NCBI GenBank assembly: GCA_017501175.1
Contig: JAFVXK010000016.1
Span: 1 to 64,000 of the forward strand
Source: Clostridia bacterium
GTDB lineage: Bacteria > Bacillota_A > Clostridia > Oscillospirales > CAG-272
Direction: 5' to 3'
DNA: 64,000 nt
The notes beneath the pieces were generated by a model. That model saw only the letters and a list, made by a program, of their open reading frames with translations. It made no database searches and was not told where the DNA came from. Of this stretch, positions 25,384 through 34,341 are shown piece after piece (position 1 is the first letter of the stretch; every line of letters starts with the position of its first letter). The position numbers and the translations under genes were made by a program.

Positions 25384-25764
25384 TTGAAGTTCCGCGCTAT
25401 TACCGAAAATCATCTTTATTCAAAAGCGTATTCTAAGGGCAAGAGGGCTGTGACGTCGGCTCTCGCGGTTTACATTCTGCCCGATTATGCCGCAAAGCGT
25501 CTTGCCGCGGCAAATCCCGAAAAGAAAATCACCAACCGTATAGGACTTACCGTTTCCACAAAGCTTGGCGGAGCGGTAGTCAGAAGCCGTGCGCGCCGTA
25601 TTTTGCGCGAGGGACTTCGCTCGCTCGAAGCCGAGCGCCCGATAAAGCAGGGCTTCCTCATCGTCATCGCGGCAAGGAGTGCCGCAGTCAAGCTCAAAAG
25701 CACCGATATCAAGGTGCATCTTGCCGAGACTTTTGAAAAGCTCGGAATGTATAGACCGCAATGA
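25384..25764 (+). CDS. rnpA: Ribonuclease P protein component
   Basis: The 126-residue protein starts at TTG with an AAAGGAGCG site upstream. It has [19 protein letters not shown] and ARRILRE, the RNase P RNR-type RNA-binding motif. It binds RNase P RNA to mature tRNA 5' ends. Its stop overlaps the yidD start by 4 bp. Confidence 0.93.
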   Translation: MKFRAITENHLYSKAYSKGKRAVTSALAVYILPDYAAKRLAAANPEKKITNRIGLTVSTKLGGAVVRSRARRILREGLRSLEAERPIKQGFLIVIAARSAAVKLKSTDIKVHLAETFEKLGMYRPQ

Positions 25765-26042
25765 AGCACGTTATGATTTGGCTCGTGGGCCTATACCGAA
25801 AATACATCTCTCCGCTAAAACCGCCCTGTTGCAGGTTCACGCCGACCTGCTCCGCCTATGCCATTGAGGCATTCCAAAAACGCGGCTTTTTCGTAGGCTT
25901 TGCACTGACGGTTTGGCGCATTCTGCGCTGCAACCCCTTTTCAAAGGGCGGCTACGACCCCGTCCCCGAAAGGAAAAGCAAACGGAAGCAAAGGAACGCG
26001 GAAGAGTGTGAGGCGAAAGAAAAAACCGAAAAGGAAAATTAA
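25761..26042 (+). CDS. yidD: Membrane protein insertion efficiency factor YidD
   Basis: The 93-residue protein has the family block [24 protein letters not shown] with three conserved cysteines, RILRCNPF and GGYDPVP. A lysine/glutamate-rich tail follows. YidD assists YidC-dependent membrane insertion. It is wedged between rnpA and yidC with overlapping or abutting codons. Confidence 0.95.
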   Translation: MKHVMIWLVGLYRKYISPLKPPCCRFTPTCSAYAIEAFQKRGFFVGFALTVWRILRCNPFSKGGYDPVPERKSKRKQRNAEECEAKEKTEKEN

Positions 26043-27131
26043 ATGTTTGATTGGTTATATGATATACTCGGCTCTATGCTTGCATGGTTCGAGTCTTGGT
26101 CGGGCAGCTACGCCGTTGCGTTACTGTTCTACGCATTGATTTTCAAAATCGTATTCCTTCCCTTCTCTATCAAGCAGCAGAAAAACCAGATTAAAATGGC
26201 AAAGCTCACCCCCAAGATAGAGGTCATTAAGGCTAAATACAAGGGAAGCAATACCCAAGCATCTCAGCAGAAGATGCAGCAGGAGATTATGGAGCTTCAG
26301 CAGAAGGAGGGATACAGTCCCCTCTCGGGCTGTCTGCCTATGCTCATTCAGCTCCCCATAGTAATCTTCCTTTATAACGTCATAAGAAATCCGCTTTCGC
26401 ATATAGCGAAATTTTCAGACGAAATTATCGTCAAGCTTCAGAATGCGGTAGCAACCGTTAGCAACGGTGCTATCGAAGCTATTTCTATCGACAACTTTGG
26501 AAAGATAGACCAGATTAAGCTTATCTCGCAGATTAACGCGGCAAATCCCGAAATCTTCGGTGATATTGAAGCTAACCTTTCCGCATTGCCGAACTTTAAC
26601 TTCTTCGGCATCAATCTTGCCGAAACTCCCGCCTTTAATCTCATCGGAACTATCAACGGCTGGCTGGTGCTCATACCCATTCTCGCAGCGGTATCCTCTT
26701 GGCTTTCTATGTTCCTTATGAGAAGATGGAACCCCAACCCCGCAGCAGCAGGCGCTGACCAGCAGACTCAGGCTTCAATGAAGATTATGGACCTCGTTAT
26801 GCCTGCAATGTCGCTCTTTATCGCCTTCAACTTCTCGGGTATGCTCGGTATTTACTGGGTATATCAGTCTGTAATATCCATTCTTCAGTCCTTTATCCTC
26901 AGCCGCGTTATGCCTATGCCCACATACTCTGAGGAAGAATTAAAGGCTATGAAGAAGGCGCAAAAAGCCGCTGAAAAGGCACAAAAGGAAGCACTTCGCG
27001 CTCAGCCTAAGTACCGTTCTCTTCATTATATAGATGAGGACGATTACGACGAGCTCCCCGAAATGAAAACAAAGAATAATGCTCCGACAAAGAAGAGCAG
27101 TGGGATAGATATCCCAGAAATCAAAGACTAA
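26043..27131 (+). CDS. yidC: Membrane protein insertase YidC/Oxa1
   Basis: The 362-residue product has five hydrophobic segments with KIVFLPFSIKQQKNQIKM in the first cytoplasmic region and YSPLSGCLPMLIQLPIVIFLY typical of Oxa1/YidC. It starts directly after the yidD stop (TAAATG). A lysine-rich, then acidic, C-terminal tail from about residue 300 may bind ribosomes. It inserts membrane proteins, with or without SecYEG. Confidence 0.95.
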   Translation: MFDWLYDILGSMLAWFESWSGSYAVALLFYALIFKIVFLPFSIKQQKNQIKMAKLTPKIEVIKAKYKGSNTQASQQKMQQEIMELQQKEGYSPLSGCLPMLIQLPIVIFLYNVIRNPLSHIAKFSDEIIVKLQNAVATVSNGAIEAISIDNFGKIDQIKLISQINAANPEIFGDIEANLSALPNFNFFGINLAETPAFNLIGTINGWLVLIPILAAVSSWLSMFLMRRWNPNPAAAGADQQTQASMKIMDLVMPAMSLFIAFNFSGMLGIYWVYQSVISILQSFILSRVMPMPTYSEEELKAMKKAQKAAEKAQKEALRAQPKYRSLHYIDEDDYDELPEMKTKNNAPTKKSSGIDIPEIKD

Positions 27132-27149
27132 ACGAAGGAAACAACTATA

Positions 27150-28193
27150 ATGATAAAAGAAATAATTGCAACAGGAAAGGACGTCATTGAGGCAAAGGAC
27201 AACGCAAGAGCAGCTCTCGGCGCAGGACCTCTCGACGACGTACAGTTTGAGATACTTCACGCAGGAAGCAAGGGCATCTTCGGCATTATCGGTGTTAAGC
27301 CCGCACAGGTCAGAGCCTACATTGAGCTTCCCGACTCCAAGGAAAAGCGCCACCGCGAGCGTCCCGCAAAGGAAAAGCGCGAGGGAGCAAAGGACGGCGA
27401 GCGTCGCCAGGATAAGCCTCATAACAAGAAAAACAAAAAGCCCCAGGAGCAAAAAGAGCCTAAGGCAGAGAAGCCTAAGAGCGAGGTAATTCCCGAGGAA
27501 CAGCTCAAGATGGAAAAGCGTGAGGTAGAGGCAGGCGAGGACACCTCGTTTGACTTTATAAAGACTGTTATTTCGGATATCGGTCTTTCTGCCGAGGCAG
27601 AGCTTTACGCCTGCGAGGACGGCACAAGAAGAATAACCATCGTTGGCGAGGACGCGTCCTCTCTTATCGGTCACCACGGTGACACTCTTGACGCGCTTCA
27701 GTACCTTGCAAATCTCGCGTCGGCAAAGAAGAACTCGAAGGGCGAGCGCGACAAGAGCCGCGTCACTCTTGACATCGAGGGCTACCGCGCAAAGAGAGAG
27801 GCTACTCTCAGAGCTCTTGCACGCAGAATGGGCTCAAAGGCGCTCCGCAACAAGCGCAGCGTAATGCTCGAGCCTATGAGCGCTTACGAGAGAAGAATTA
27901 TTCACTCCGAGATACAGAAAATAGACGGACTTTCCACCAACTCTATCGGCTCTGACAACAACAGAAAGATAGTAATCTTCCTCACCGACAAAAAGCCGAA
28001 GGAGCTTTTCGAGGAAAAGGAGGAAAGTGCCACCGACCTTCTCTCCGAGGATACCGTAATTGACGAGGCAAACGGCGCTATTGAGCCCGTAACCCTCTCC
28101 GACCTTGAGAGCGACGGCGAAACCGTTGCTATTGAGCAGACCAACTCCGCCGAGGACTTCGTCGCATCCGACGAGGAGTCCGACCTCAAGTAA
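27150..28193 (+). CDS. jag: Jag/KhpB RNA-binding protein
   Basis: The 347-residue protein has a Jag N-terminal domain (residues 1-55, SKGIFGIIGVKPAQV), a long charged linker (about 60-130), a KH domain (SSLIGHHGDTLDALQYL) and an R3H domain (about 215-280, ending SDNNRKIVIFL). A 60-residue acidic tail follows, longer than in many homologues. It binds RNA with KhpA and influences cell elongation. It lies between yidC and mnmE. Confidence 0.92.
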   Translation: MIKEIIATGKDVIEAKDNARAALGAGPLDDVQFEILHAGSKGIFGIIGVKPAQVRAYIELPDSKEKRHRERPAKEKREGAKDGERRQDKPHNKKNKKPQEQKEPKAEKPKSEVIPEEQLKMEKREVEAGEDTSFDFIKTVISDIGLSAEAELYACEDGTRRITIVGEDASSLIGHHGDTLDALQYLANLASAKKNSKGERDKSRVTLDIEGYRAKREATLRALARRMGSKALRNKRSVMLEPMSAYERRIIHSEIQKIDGLSTNSIGSDNNRKIVIFLTDKKPKELFEEKEESATDLLSEDTVIDEANGAIEPVTLSDLESDGETVAIEQTNSAEDFVASDEESDLK

Positions 28194-28194
28194 T

Positions 28195-29580
28195 ATGCTA
28201 CACTCGGACGTAATAGCAGCAATTTCTACCCCACCCGGCAAGGGTGGGGTAGCCGTTATCCGCATGAGCGGTGAGGGCGCTCTTCTTCTCGCCGAGCGGG
28301 TTTTCAGCGCGATGTCGGGGCGTGCAATCAGCTCATACCCTCCGCGCACCCAAATATACGGCTACGTTTTGGATAGCGGCGAGAAGATAGACGACGGTAT
28401 GCTTACCTATTTCGAGGAGAACGCGTCCTATACGGGCGAGCAAACCGTGGAGATTTCCTGCCACGGCGGTATTCTCGTCACCGAGCTCGTTCTCGCAGCG
28501 GTCCTCTCTGCCGGCGCAAGACTCGCCGAGGCCGGTGAATTTACGCGCCGCGCGTTCCTAAACGGCAGGCTTTCGCTCTCCGAGGCTGAAGCGATAGGTC
28601 TGCTTCTCGACGCCAAAAGCGAGGAGCAAATCCGCCTTGCCTCAAAGGACTCGCGCGAAAGGCTCACCCTTGCCATTGGCGCACTATCCGCAAAGCTCAC
28701 CGAGCTTCTCGGCTCGGTTTACGCGAGAATTGACTATCCCGACGAGGACCTCGGCGACTTTACAGATGCCGAAACACTTGAGATACTGAAAGGCGCACTG
28801 TCCGATACCGAAAGGCTTCTCTCTACCTATAAGGAGGGGCACTCAATAGCCGAGGGCATCACAACGGCAATAGTCGGGTGTCCAAACGTCGGTAAAAGCA
28901 CGATTTACAATCTTCTCTCGGGAAGAGAGGCGGCAATAGTCACCGATATTGCGGGAACTACCCGTGACGTGCTTGAGAACACCGTATCGCTCGGGCGTGT
29001 AATGCTTCGCCTTTCGGACACCGCGGGAATACGAAGCGAAGGCGCGGCAGACGAGGTTGAGAAAATAGGCATTGCGCGCTCAAAAGAAAGGCTCGGCAGC
29101 TGCGAGCTTGTCCTCGCGGTATTTGACGCCTCTGAGAGCTCCTCGCTTGATTCTCTTCTCCTTGATGAAATTTCGCGCTCCCCTGCCGTAAAAATCGCTA
29201 TATATAATAAGATAGATAAAAAGCAGCCCGATACCGATAAGCTTCCCTGCGAATTTGATAAGGTTCTATATCTTTCCGCAAGAGAAAATCCCGACGCCGC
29301 GAGGGGCGCAATAAGAGCGGCGGTTGAGGAGCTCTTCTGCGACGGTAAAATATCGCTCTCTGATAGAGCGGTTATTCATTCGGCAAGGCAGAGAGCCGAG
29401 CTCACCGAAGCGCGCGACGCAATATCCTCGGCTATCGAGGCTCTCCTCGCAGGAGTATTCACCGACGCCGTTTCCTCAGACGTTGAAATTGCTCTCGGCG
29501 CTATATCGAGAGTGGACGGCAGAGCCGTGTCCGAGGCGGTTGTCGACAACATCTTCTCACGCTTCTGCGTTGGAAAGTAG
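28195..29580 (+). CDS. mnmE: tRNA modification GTPase MnmE
   Basis: The 461-residue protein starts 1 bp after the jag stop with the SDVIAAISTPPGKGGVAVIR folate-binding domain. The G domain has GCPNVGKS (about 227-234), a DTAG Walker B and a NKID motif, and the protein ends in CVGK, the C-terminal motif whose cysteine is essential in homologues. With MnmG it modifies wobble uridines. mnmG, its usual neighbour, is not adjacent here. Confidence 0.95.
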   Translation: MLHSDVIAAISTPPGKGGVAVIRMSGEGALLLAERVFSAMSGRAISSYPPRTQIYGYVLDSGEKIDDGMLTYFEENASYTGEQTVEISCHGGILVTELVLAAVLSAGARLAEAGEFTRRAFLNGRLSLSEAEAIGLLLDAKSEEQIRLASKDSRERLTLAIGALSAKLTELLGSVYARIDYPDEDLGDFTDAETLEILKGALSDTERLLSTYKEGHSIAEGITTAIVGCPNVGKSTIYNLLSGREAAIVTDIAGTTRDVLENTVSLGRVMLRLSDTAGIRSEGAADEVEKIGIARSKERLGSCELVLAVFDASESSSLDSLLLDEISRSPAVKIAIYNKIDKKQPDTDKLPCEFDKVLYLSARENPDAARGAIRAAVEELFCDGKISLSDRAVIHSARQRAELTEARDAISSAIEALLAGVFTDAVSSDVEIALGAISRVDGRAVSEAVVDNIFSRFCVGK

Positions 29581-29588
29581 AGGATAAT

Positions 29589-29918
29589 ATGGAAAGCAAA
29601 CGATTTTCAAAAAACGATGCAGGCTTCATCTGCGCTGCCTGCGGCAAGGAGGTTATGCCCCTCGGCTACACCTCTCGAAACCACTGTCCCTTCTGCCTCT
29701 CTTCCCTGCACGTTGACGTAAATCCGGGAGATAGGGCTAACGAGTGCCGCGGTATTCTCCGCCCCGTCGGAGCGATACCCGACGCAAAAAAGGGGTATAT
29801 AATCATACACCGCTGTGAAAAATGCGGAAAAACCGTCAGAAACAAGGCGGCACACGAAGCAAAGGTTCAGCCCGACGATATGGACCTCATAATAAGGCTC
29901 ACCGCGGCGGAATACTGA
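29589..29918 (+). CDS. RNHCP domain-containing protein
   Basis: The 109-residue product has two CxxC pairs (CAACG and CPFC) around the SRNHCPFCL motif that names the family, and a second CEKCGKTVRNK pair near residue 77. It is probably a zinc-binding protein of unknown function. It lies 8 bp behind mnmE and may share its transcript. Confidence 0.8.
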   Translation: MESKRFSKNDAGFICAACGKEVMPLGYTSRNHCPFCLSSLHVDVNPGDRANECRGILRPVGAIPDAKKGYIIIHRCEKCGKTVRNKAAHEAKVQPDDMDLIIRLTAAEY

Positions 29919-29972
29919 GCACCCGTTTTCGCACAAAAAAACATTTCATTTGTTAAAATTATGTAACAACGC

Positions 29973-30001
29973 TTGCAAAGCCGTCTTTCTTGTGCTATAA
30001 T
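29973..30001 (+). promoter_or_regulatory. Promoter of the MFS gene
   Basis: TTGCAA (29973-29978) and TATAAT (29996-30001) are 17 bp apart. This rules out an in-frame ATG at 29990 as the start, because it lies within the promoter. Confidence 0.75.
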
Positions 30002-30028
30002 GCGAGCAACGACGTTTTTGGAGTTTTT

Positions 30029-31318
30029 ATGAAAAGCATTAATGCAATAAAGGACGAAAACAAGCTGGGGCGCATTCTTTACATAATTCAGGCCACGCTA
30101 GAGTATTTCATAACTACGCTAGCGGGTGGCGCATACCTTGCAAAGCTCACGACGACAATAGGAATCCCCGACGACGTAACGGCAATTCTCTCGGCAACCG
30201 TTTCACTTGGCGTCGCCTTTCAGCTCTTCGCCCTGGTTATACCGCGTAATAAGAGGGCAAAGCGCTTCGTTATCCCCTGGTCGCTCGTGTATCAGCTTCT
30301 TTTCACGTTTATGTACCTCGTCCCGATATTCGATTTATCGAGGGAGGCAAAAACTGCAATTCTCCTCGTCATTCTAATATCCTGTCAGATAATCCAGAAC
30401 GTCATAAGCTCGCACAAGACCACCCTCTTTATGAGCTCGGTAGATGAGCACAGACGAGGCGTATTCACCGCCGTAAAGGAAATAACCTCACTTTTGTCTG
30501 GCGTAGTATTCTTCTACGTTATCGGCGTAATCGTTGACACCTTTGAGGCGGCTGGAAATCTCACAGGAGCGTTCATTACGCTCGGAATAGTAATATTTGC
30601 TCTCACCGTCCTGCACACCCTCTCGATTATCCTTAAAAAAGAGCCCGAGATTGAAAATGCAGACAAAAAGCAGGAGAGCCTCGCCAAGCAGATAAAGGAC
30701 GTCATAGGCGACAAAAATCTCTGGCGAGTAATGCCCGTTGCGATTCTCTGGGCGGTTGGAGAAAGCATCTCCACCCCATTCTACGGTACGTTCCAAATCA
30801 GCGACCTCGGATTTACTATGGTTATGGTAACCGTCCTATCCGCAGTAGCCTCGGTTGCAAGAGTCTGCTTCTCGATTCCCTTTGGCAAATTTGCCGATAA
30901 ATATTCCTACGTAAAGCTACTCGGACTTTGCTATCCAATAGCAGCTGTCGGAGTATTATGCAACGTCTTTGCAAACGGAGAGATTGGAATCTATCTCTTT
31001 TCTATTTACAGCATACTACACTCTATCTCGCAAGCAGGAATTAACGGCGCGGCAATAAATCTCGTTTACGACGCCGTCCCCTATGAAAAGCGCGTCGGCG
31101 CGCTGGCGCTTCGCGGCGCGGTTGCAGGACTTCTCGGCTTTCTCTCGACGCTCGCTGTTCGTCCGCTCGTTCAGTACATACAGGCAAACGGCAATAGCTT
31201 CCTCGGTATGAACGTCTACGCACAGCAGGTTCTGTCGGCGATGTCCTTCATAATCCTTATCATAAACATAATATACGTCAACACCGCTCTCCGCAAATTC
31301 AAGCGCGTATACGACTAA
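30029..31318 (+). CDS. MFS-type membrane transporter
   Basis: The 429-residue protein has about eleven or twelve hydrophobic segments, with a central cytoplasmic loop (about 205-230) rich in Lys and Glu. The block RVCFSIPFGKFADKYSY resembles the conserved loop of major facilitator proteins. The substrate cannot be assigned. It is a monocistronic unit with its own promoter and terminator. Confidence 0.75.
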   Translation: MKSINAIKDENKLGRILYIIQATLEYFITTLAGGAYLAKLTTTIGIPDDVTAILSATVSLGVAFQLFALVIPRNKRAKRFVIPWSLVYQLLFTFMYLVPIFDLSREAKTAILLVILISCQIIQNVISSHKTTLFMSSVDEHRRGVFTAVKEITSLLSGVVFFYVIGVIVDTFEAAGNLTGAFITLGIVIFALTVLHTLSIILKKEPEIENADKKQESLAKQIKDVIGDKNLWRVMPVAILWAVGESISTPFYGTFQISDLGFTMVMVTVLSAVASVARVCFSIPFGKFADKYSYVKLLGLCYPIAAVGVLCNVFANGEIGIYLFSIYSILHSISQAGINGAAINLVYDAVPYEKRVGALALRGAVAGLLGFLSTLAVRPLVQYIQANGNSFLGMNVYAQQVLSAMSFIILIINIIYVNTALRKFKRVYD

Positions 31319-31320
31319 AA

Positions 31321-31338
31321 TGTAAACCTTGATTTACA
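31321..31338. promoter_or_regulatory. TGTAAA-N6-TTTACA palindrome (second copy)
   Basis: The dyad (spacer CCTTGA) begins 2 bp after the MFS stop, directly before the terminator. Between convergent genes, a regulatory role is less obvious than for the other two copies. Confidence 0.35.
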
Positions 31339-31339
31339 A

Positions 31340-31374
31340 AAAGAGGCTGTTTTTTCCAACAGCCTCTTTCTTTT
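31340..31374. terminator. Bidirectional terminator
   Basis: AAAGAGGCTGTT and AACAGCCTCTTT form a perfect 12-bp stem between the convergent MFS and SipL-like genes, with a T-rich tail. Confidence 0.9.
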
Positions 31375-32926
31375 ATTTGATTATAAGCCTATCGACGCCG
31401 CGAAGCGAGGCGGGTGCGCTCTTGTCGGCTACCGCCGATTCGGTCAGAGCGTTGTCAATGGCGATTTTCTCGGTTGTGGTATGGAATTTGCGCGCCACCG
31501 AGAAGAGCGTATCGTCTGCGTCGGGATAATATACGTATATTGTCTTTCCGTCAAAGGACTCAAATACCTCCTCAGTCGCTTCAATAGACGCAAGCGTCTT
31601 GTAGCTTTTTTTCTCATAGACCGCAGCATCAAGCATAACCGTAGCGCTAAGGCAGACGTTATCTCCGTCAATATGCCCCTCTGCAAAGCAGATTCTCGGC
31701 ATAATCTCGCTGCGTATTTCAGCGTTCTTGCCCGTATTGAGAGCAATTTCCTTCGTAAGCTTCGCAACGTGCTTTAAGGGAAGATAGGTTACAGCAGAAT
31801 CCTCGTTAACTTCACACGCTACCCCACTAAACCTTATATCACAGTTAACCCTAATGCCGCCCTCGCAGGCTTCAACACTGCTTACGCCGACCTCTGCCCC
31901 TACCGAAAGCAAATGTCTTATACCAATAAGTGAAAGCGACTCAAGAGTTGCCGCGCTCTCTATCTTTTCAGAAACGGCAGAAGCGTAGATGAGCTCCTCA
32001 ACCTCAAGCTCGGTGTGCTCGGTCCTAGTTCCTCTGTCCTTCATATATCCGTCCGTAATCACAGTCGCCTCGCGGTTTCCGAGCGCTGTGGGAGTATATT
32101 CAACTATAAGAGATGCCGTCAAGGACGTTCCCGTGTCGGTTGGATTACGGTTAAGCTTCAGCGAGGTAGCGTAGGCATCGCACACCGCATACATTCCGTC
32201 GGCAAGGCTCTCTGCCGAAAAGCTCTCTGCAAACGGTATCTCACGCTTCATAAGATACACGGGCTCGTCGCCGCATTTGACAAGCGCACTCACGGTATGC
32301 TCACCCGATACCCATATCTCGCCGTCCTTTACGCGACACTCCTCAACGACACTGTCAACCGCGCTGTAAGGAATTTCAATCTCGTCGCTTATCGCACCCT
32401 CAAGGAAGGTAAGCTCCTCTGCGTACTCGCGCTCGACACTCTCGCAAATAACGGTATCCGCAACGAGTATGCTGTCGGTAGCGACCTCAATCTCACCGCC
32501 GTCAACCAATCCGCACACCTCACTGTCGCGCTCTGATACCTCTGTGAGATTTACCTCGATTTTCGCCTTTGCCGATATTTTTCTCGGGCCGAGAAGACGC
32601 ATTGAATACCCTTGCGTAGAAGTGTGAGCGCTCACTCCGATAAGTCCGTCGCTGGAGAGCTGCTCGGTTGCCTCGTAATCCTCGGAAAACTCCGCCGAGG
32701 AAAGACGGTTCTCGGAATCCATATAAACCATCTTAAAATGTACCGTTCCCGATACGCAGGCGTCTTCCCCGTTCATATACGTGGGAAGCGGCACGGCGCG
32801 CGCCTCGGTGAAGAGAATTTTTCTCACCTCGCCAAGATAATCGGGAAGAATATAATCGCAGGAAACGTCCACAGAGAGCTCGCGCGCACTCGCCCTGCGA
32901 TAGCTTCTGTTGCTGTCGTTGAACAT
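31373..32926 (-). CDS. SipL-like DUF3794/LysM spore protein
   Basis: The 517-residue protein has two or more DUF3794 beta-sandwich repeats (about 30-150, 170-290 and possibly 320-430) and a C-terminal LysM domain (about 460-510, YYPDADDTLFSVARKFH). This matches clostridial SipL, which binds SpoIVA during coat and cortex assembly. The start is taken at MFNDSNRS behind a TGGAGGT site; the open frame upstream has no such site. Identification by architecture is good; functional orthology is inferred. Confidence 0.8.
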   Translation of the reverse strand: MFNDSNRSYRRASARELSVDVSCDYILPDYLGEVRKILFTEARAVPLPTYMNGEDACVSGTVHFKMVYMDSENRLSSAEFSEDYEATEQLSSDGLIGVSAHTSTQGYSMRLLGPRKISAKAKIEVNLTEVSERDSEVCGLVDGGEIEVATDSILVADTVICESVEREYAEELTFLEGAISDEIEIPYSAVDSVVEECRVKDGEIWVSGEHTVSALVKCGDEPVYLMKREIPFAESFSAESLADGMYAVCDAYATSLKLNRNPTDTGTSLTASLIVEYTPTALGNREATVITDGYMKDRGTRTEHTELEVEELIYASAVSEKIESAATLESLSLIGIRHLLSVGAEVGVSSVEACEGGIRVNCDIRFSGVACEVNEDSAVTYLPLKHVAKLTKEIALNTGKNAEIRSEIMPRICFAEGHIDGDNVCLSATVMLDAAVYEKKSYKTLASIEATEEVFESFDGKTIYVYYPDADDTLFSVARKFHTTTEKIAIDNALTESAVADKSAPASLRGVDRLIIK

Positions 32927-32995
32927 AAAAAAACCTCCATTACCGTTTTTTATAACAGTATGAAGGCTTTTTTGAAAATATGCATACCACGCCGT

Positions 32996-33268
32996 ATGGG
33001 CGAGAAAGTTGGGAGGAAATTCGTTCTTTCCTCGACTCGAAGCCCAGACGTTTTTTGAGCAGGAAGATTTGAGACAAAGGTGTGGGTTCTTCGTTCCGAA
33101 GCTGTATTTACATACAGCGAGCGGGCGAAAACGCGCAGATTTGCCCAAAGCTTCAGCCTATGGGCGAGAAATTTGGGAGGAAGCTCGTTCTTTCCTCGAC
33201 TCGAAGGCGTATTTACATACGTCGAGTGGCAGAGAACGGAAGTGTTTACCCAAAATTACCGCCCATAG
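32996..33268. repeat. Long-hairpin repeats between hprK and the SipL-like gene
   Basis: Three related blocks occur in this stretch. Two share ATGGGCGAGAAA, TTGGGAGGAA and CTCGTTCTTTCCTCGACTCG (32998-33042 and 33160-33203). Block 33160-33268 folds end to end: ATGGGCG/CGCCCAT, TTGGG/CCCAA, CGTTCT/AGAACG, ACTCG/CGAGT and CGTAT/ATACG. The outer arm includes the last codons and stop of hprK. A middle block has CTGTAT/ATACAG. It fills the 320-bp gap; no gene is evident. Confidence 0.7.
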
Positions 33269-34184
33269 ATTCCATGAGGCGCTTGTTGAATTCCTCTGCC
33301 GTGTTGTAACCCATTCTTTTCTGCCTGTTGTTCATCGCGGCAACCTCTATTACTACCGAAAGGTTTCTGCCGGGGCAGACGGGGAGAACTATGCTCGGTA
33401 CTTTTATGCCGAGAATGTCGGTCTTTTCCTCGTCAAGACCGAGGCGGTCATACATCTTGTCCTTTTGCCAGGGCTCAAGATTGATAACGAGGTCAATCTT
33501 CTCTGTTTCCTTGACAGCTCCCATACCGAAAAGGCGGCGCACGTCAACGATGCCTATACCGCGAAGCTCAACGTAATGCCTGATAAGCTCAGGCGCTCTT
33601 CCGACGAGGGTTGTCGCCGAAACTCTTTTGATTTCAACCGCGTCGTCGGCAATAAGTCTGTGACCGCGCTTGAGAAGCTCTATTGCGGTTTCGCTCTTTC
33701 CTACTCCGGAATCTCCGAGGAGCAAAATGCCCTCGCCGTAAACCTCGACAAGAACGCCGTGACGGGTAATTCGCGGACCGAGCTCGACGTTAAGGAAGGC
33801 TATAAGAGCCGCCATAAAATCAGAGGTTCTCTCGGGGGTGCGAAGAAGCGGAACCTTGTATTTTGCCGCAAGTCCTATCGTTTCCGGCTGAATCTCTATT
33901 GACGATGTGACGACAACTCCGACTGGTGCTGAACGAAAGAAATCCTCAAGCCGTCTTTCGCGCTCCTCACGCGGAAGCTGCGCGAGGAAAAGGTTCTCTA
34001 CCTTTCCTATTATCTGAAGTCTTGCCTGCTCGTAATGGTCGTAGAAGCCAACCATCTGAAGTCCCGGACGGTTAACGCGCGAGCAGGAAATAAGTATATC
34101 ATCGGGTAGCTCGGGAAGATAAACTGTTTCAAGGTCAAATGCATTTATTACCTTTGTTAGAGTAACGGTATTAAGCTCTTCCAT
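33246..34184 (-). CDS. hprK: HPr kinase/phosphorylase
   Basis: The 312-residue enzyme has a HprK N-terminal domain (1-125) and a kinase domain with Walker A GDSGVGKS (157-164), a conserved His just before the strand leading to it (RHGVLVEVYG), and the HprK signature LRGIGIVDVRRLFGMGAV. It phosphorylates HPr on Ser46 for carbon catabolite control. The start MEELNTV is chosen for the family's length. Its final codons lie in the repeat arm described separately. Confidence 0.95.
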   Translation of the reverse strand: MEELNTVTLTKVINAFDLETVYLPELPDDILISCSRVNRPGLQMVGFYDHYEQARLQIIGKVENLFLAQLPREERERRLEDFFRSAPVGVVVTSSIEIQPETIGLAAKYKVPLLRTPERTSDFMAALIAFLNVELGPRITRHGVLVEVYGEGILLLGDSGVGKSETAIELLKRGHRLIADDAVEIKRVSATTLVGRAPELIRHYVELRGIGIVDVRRLFGMGAVKETEKIDLVINLEPWQKDKMYDRLGLDEEKTDILGIKVPSIVLPVCPGRNLSVVIEVAAMNNRQKRMGYNTAEEFNKRLMESMGGNFG

Positions 34185-34275
34185 AGTTTTTTGCCCTTTC
34201 TTTTCTTTATCAGGTATTATTTTATCATATATTTTCTTTAATTGCAACAATATTTTTGTTAAATCCGTCCGTCTG

Positions 34276-34304
34276 TTGATTTTTCCTTTCAAATATGCTA
34301 CAAT
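34276..34304 (+). promoter_or_regulatory. Promoter of the GDPD gene
   Basis: TTGATT (34276-34281) and TACAAT (34299-34304) are 17 bp apart, 38 bp before the start codon. Confidence 0.65.
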
Positions 34305-34341
34305 TATGATGCCAAAATGAAAAACCGAAGGGGGCCTCAAA

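Noticed and set aside
29990..30028. Earlier start codon for the MFS gene
   Set aside because: It lies within the TTGCAA-17-TATAAT promoter, so it cannot be translated from that transcript.
32927..33148. N-terminal extension of the SipL-like protein
   Set aside because: The extension is read through hairpin repeats and lacks a ribosome-binding site, while MFNDSNRS has a TGGAGGT site.
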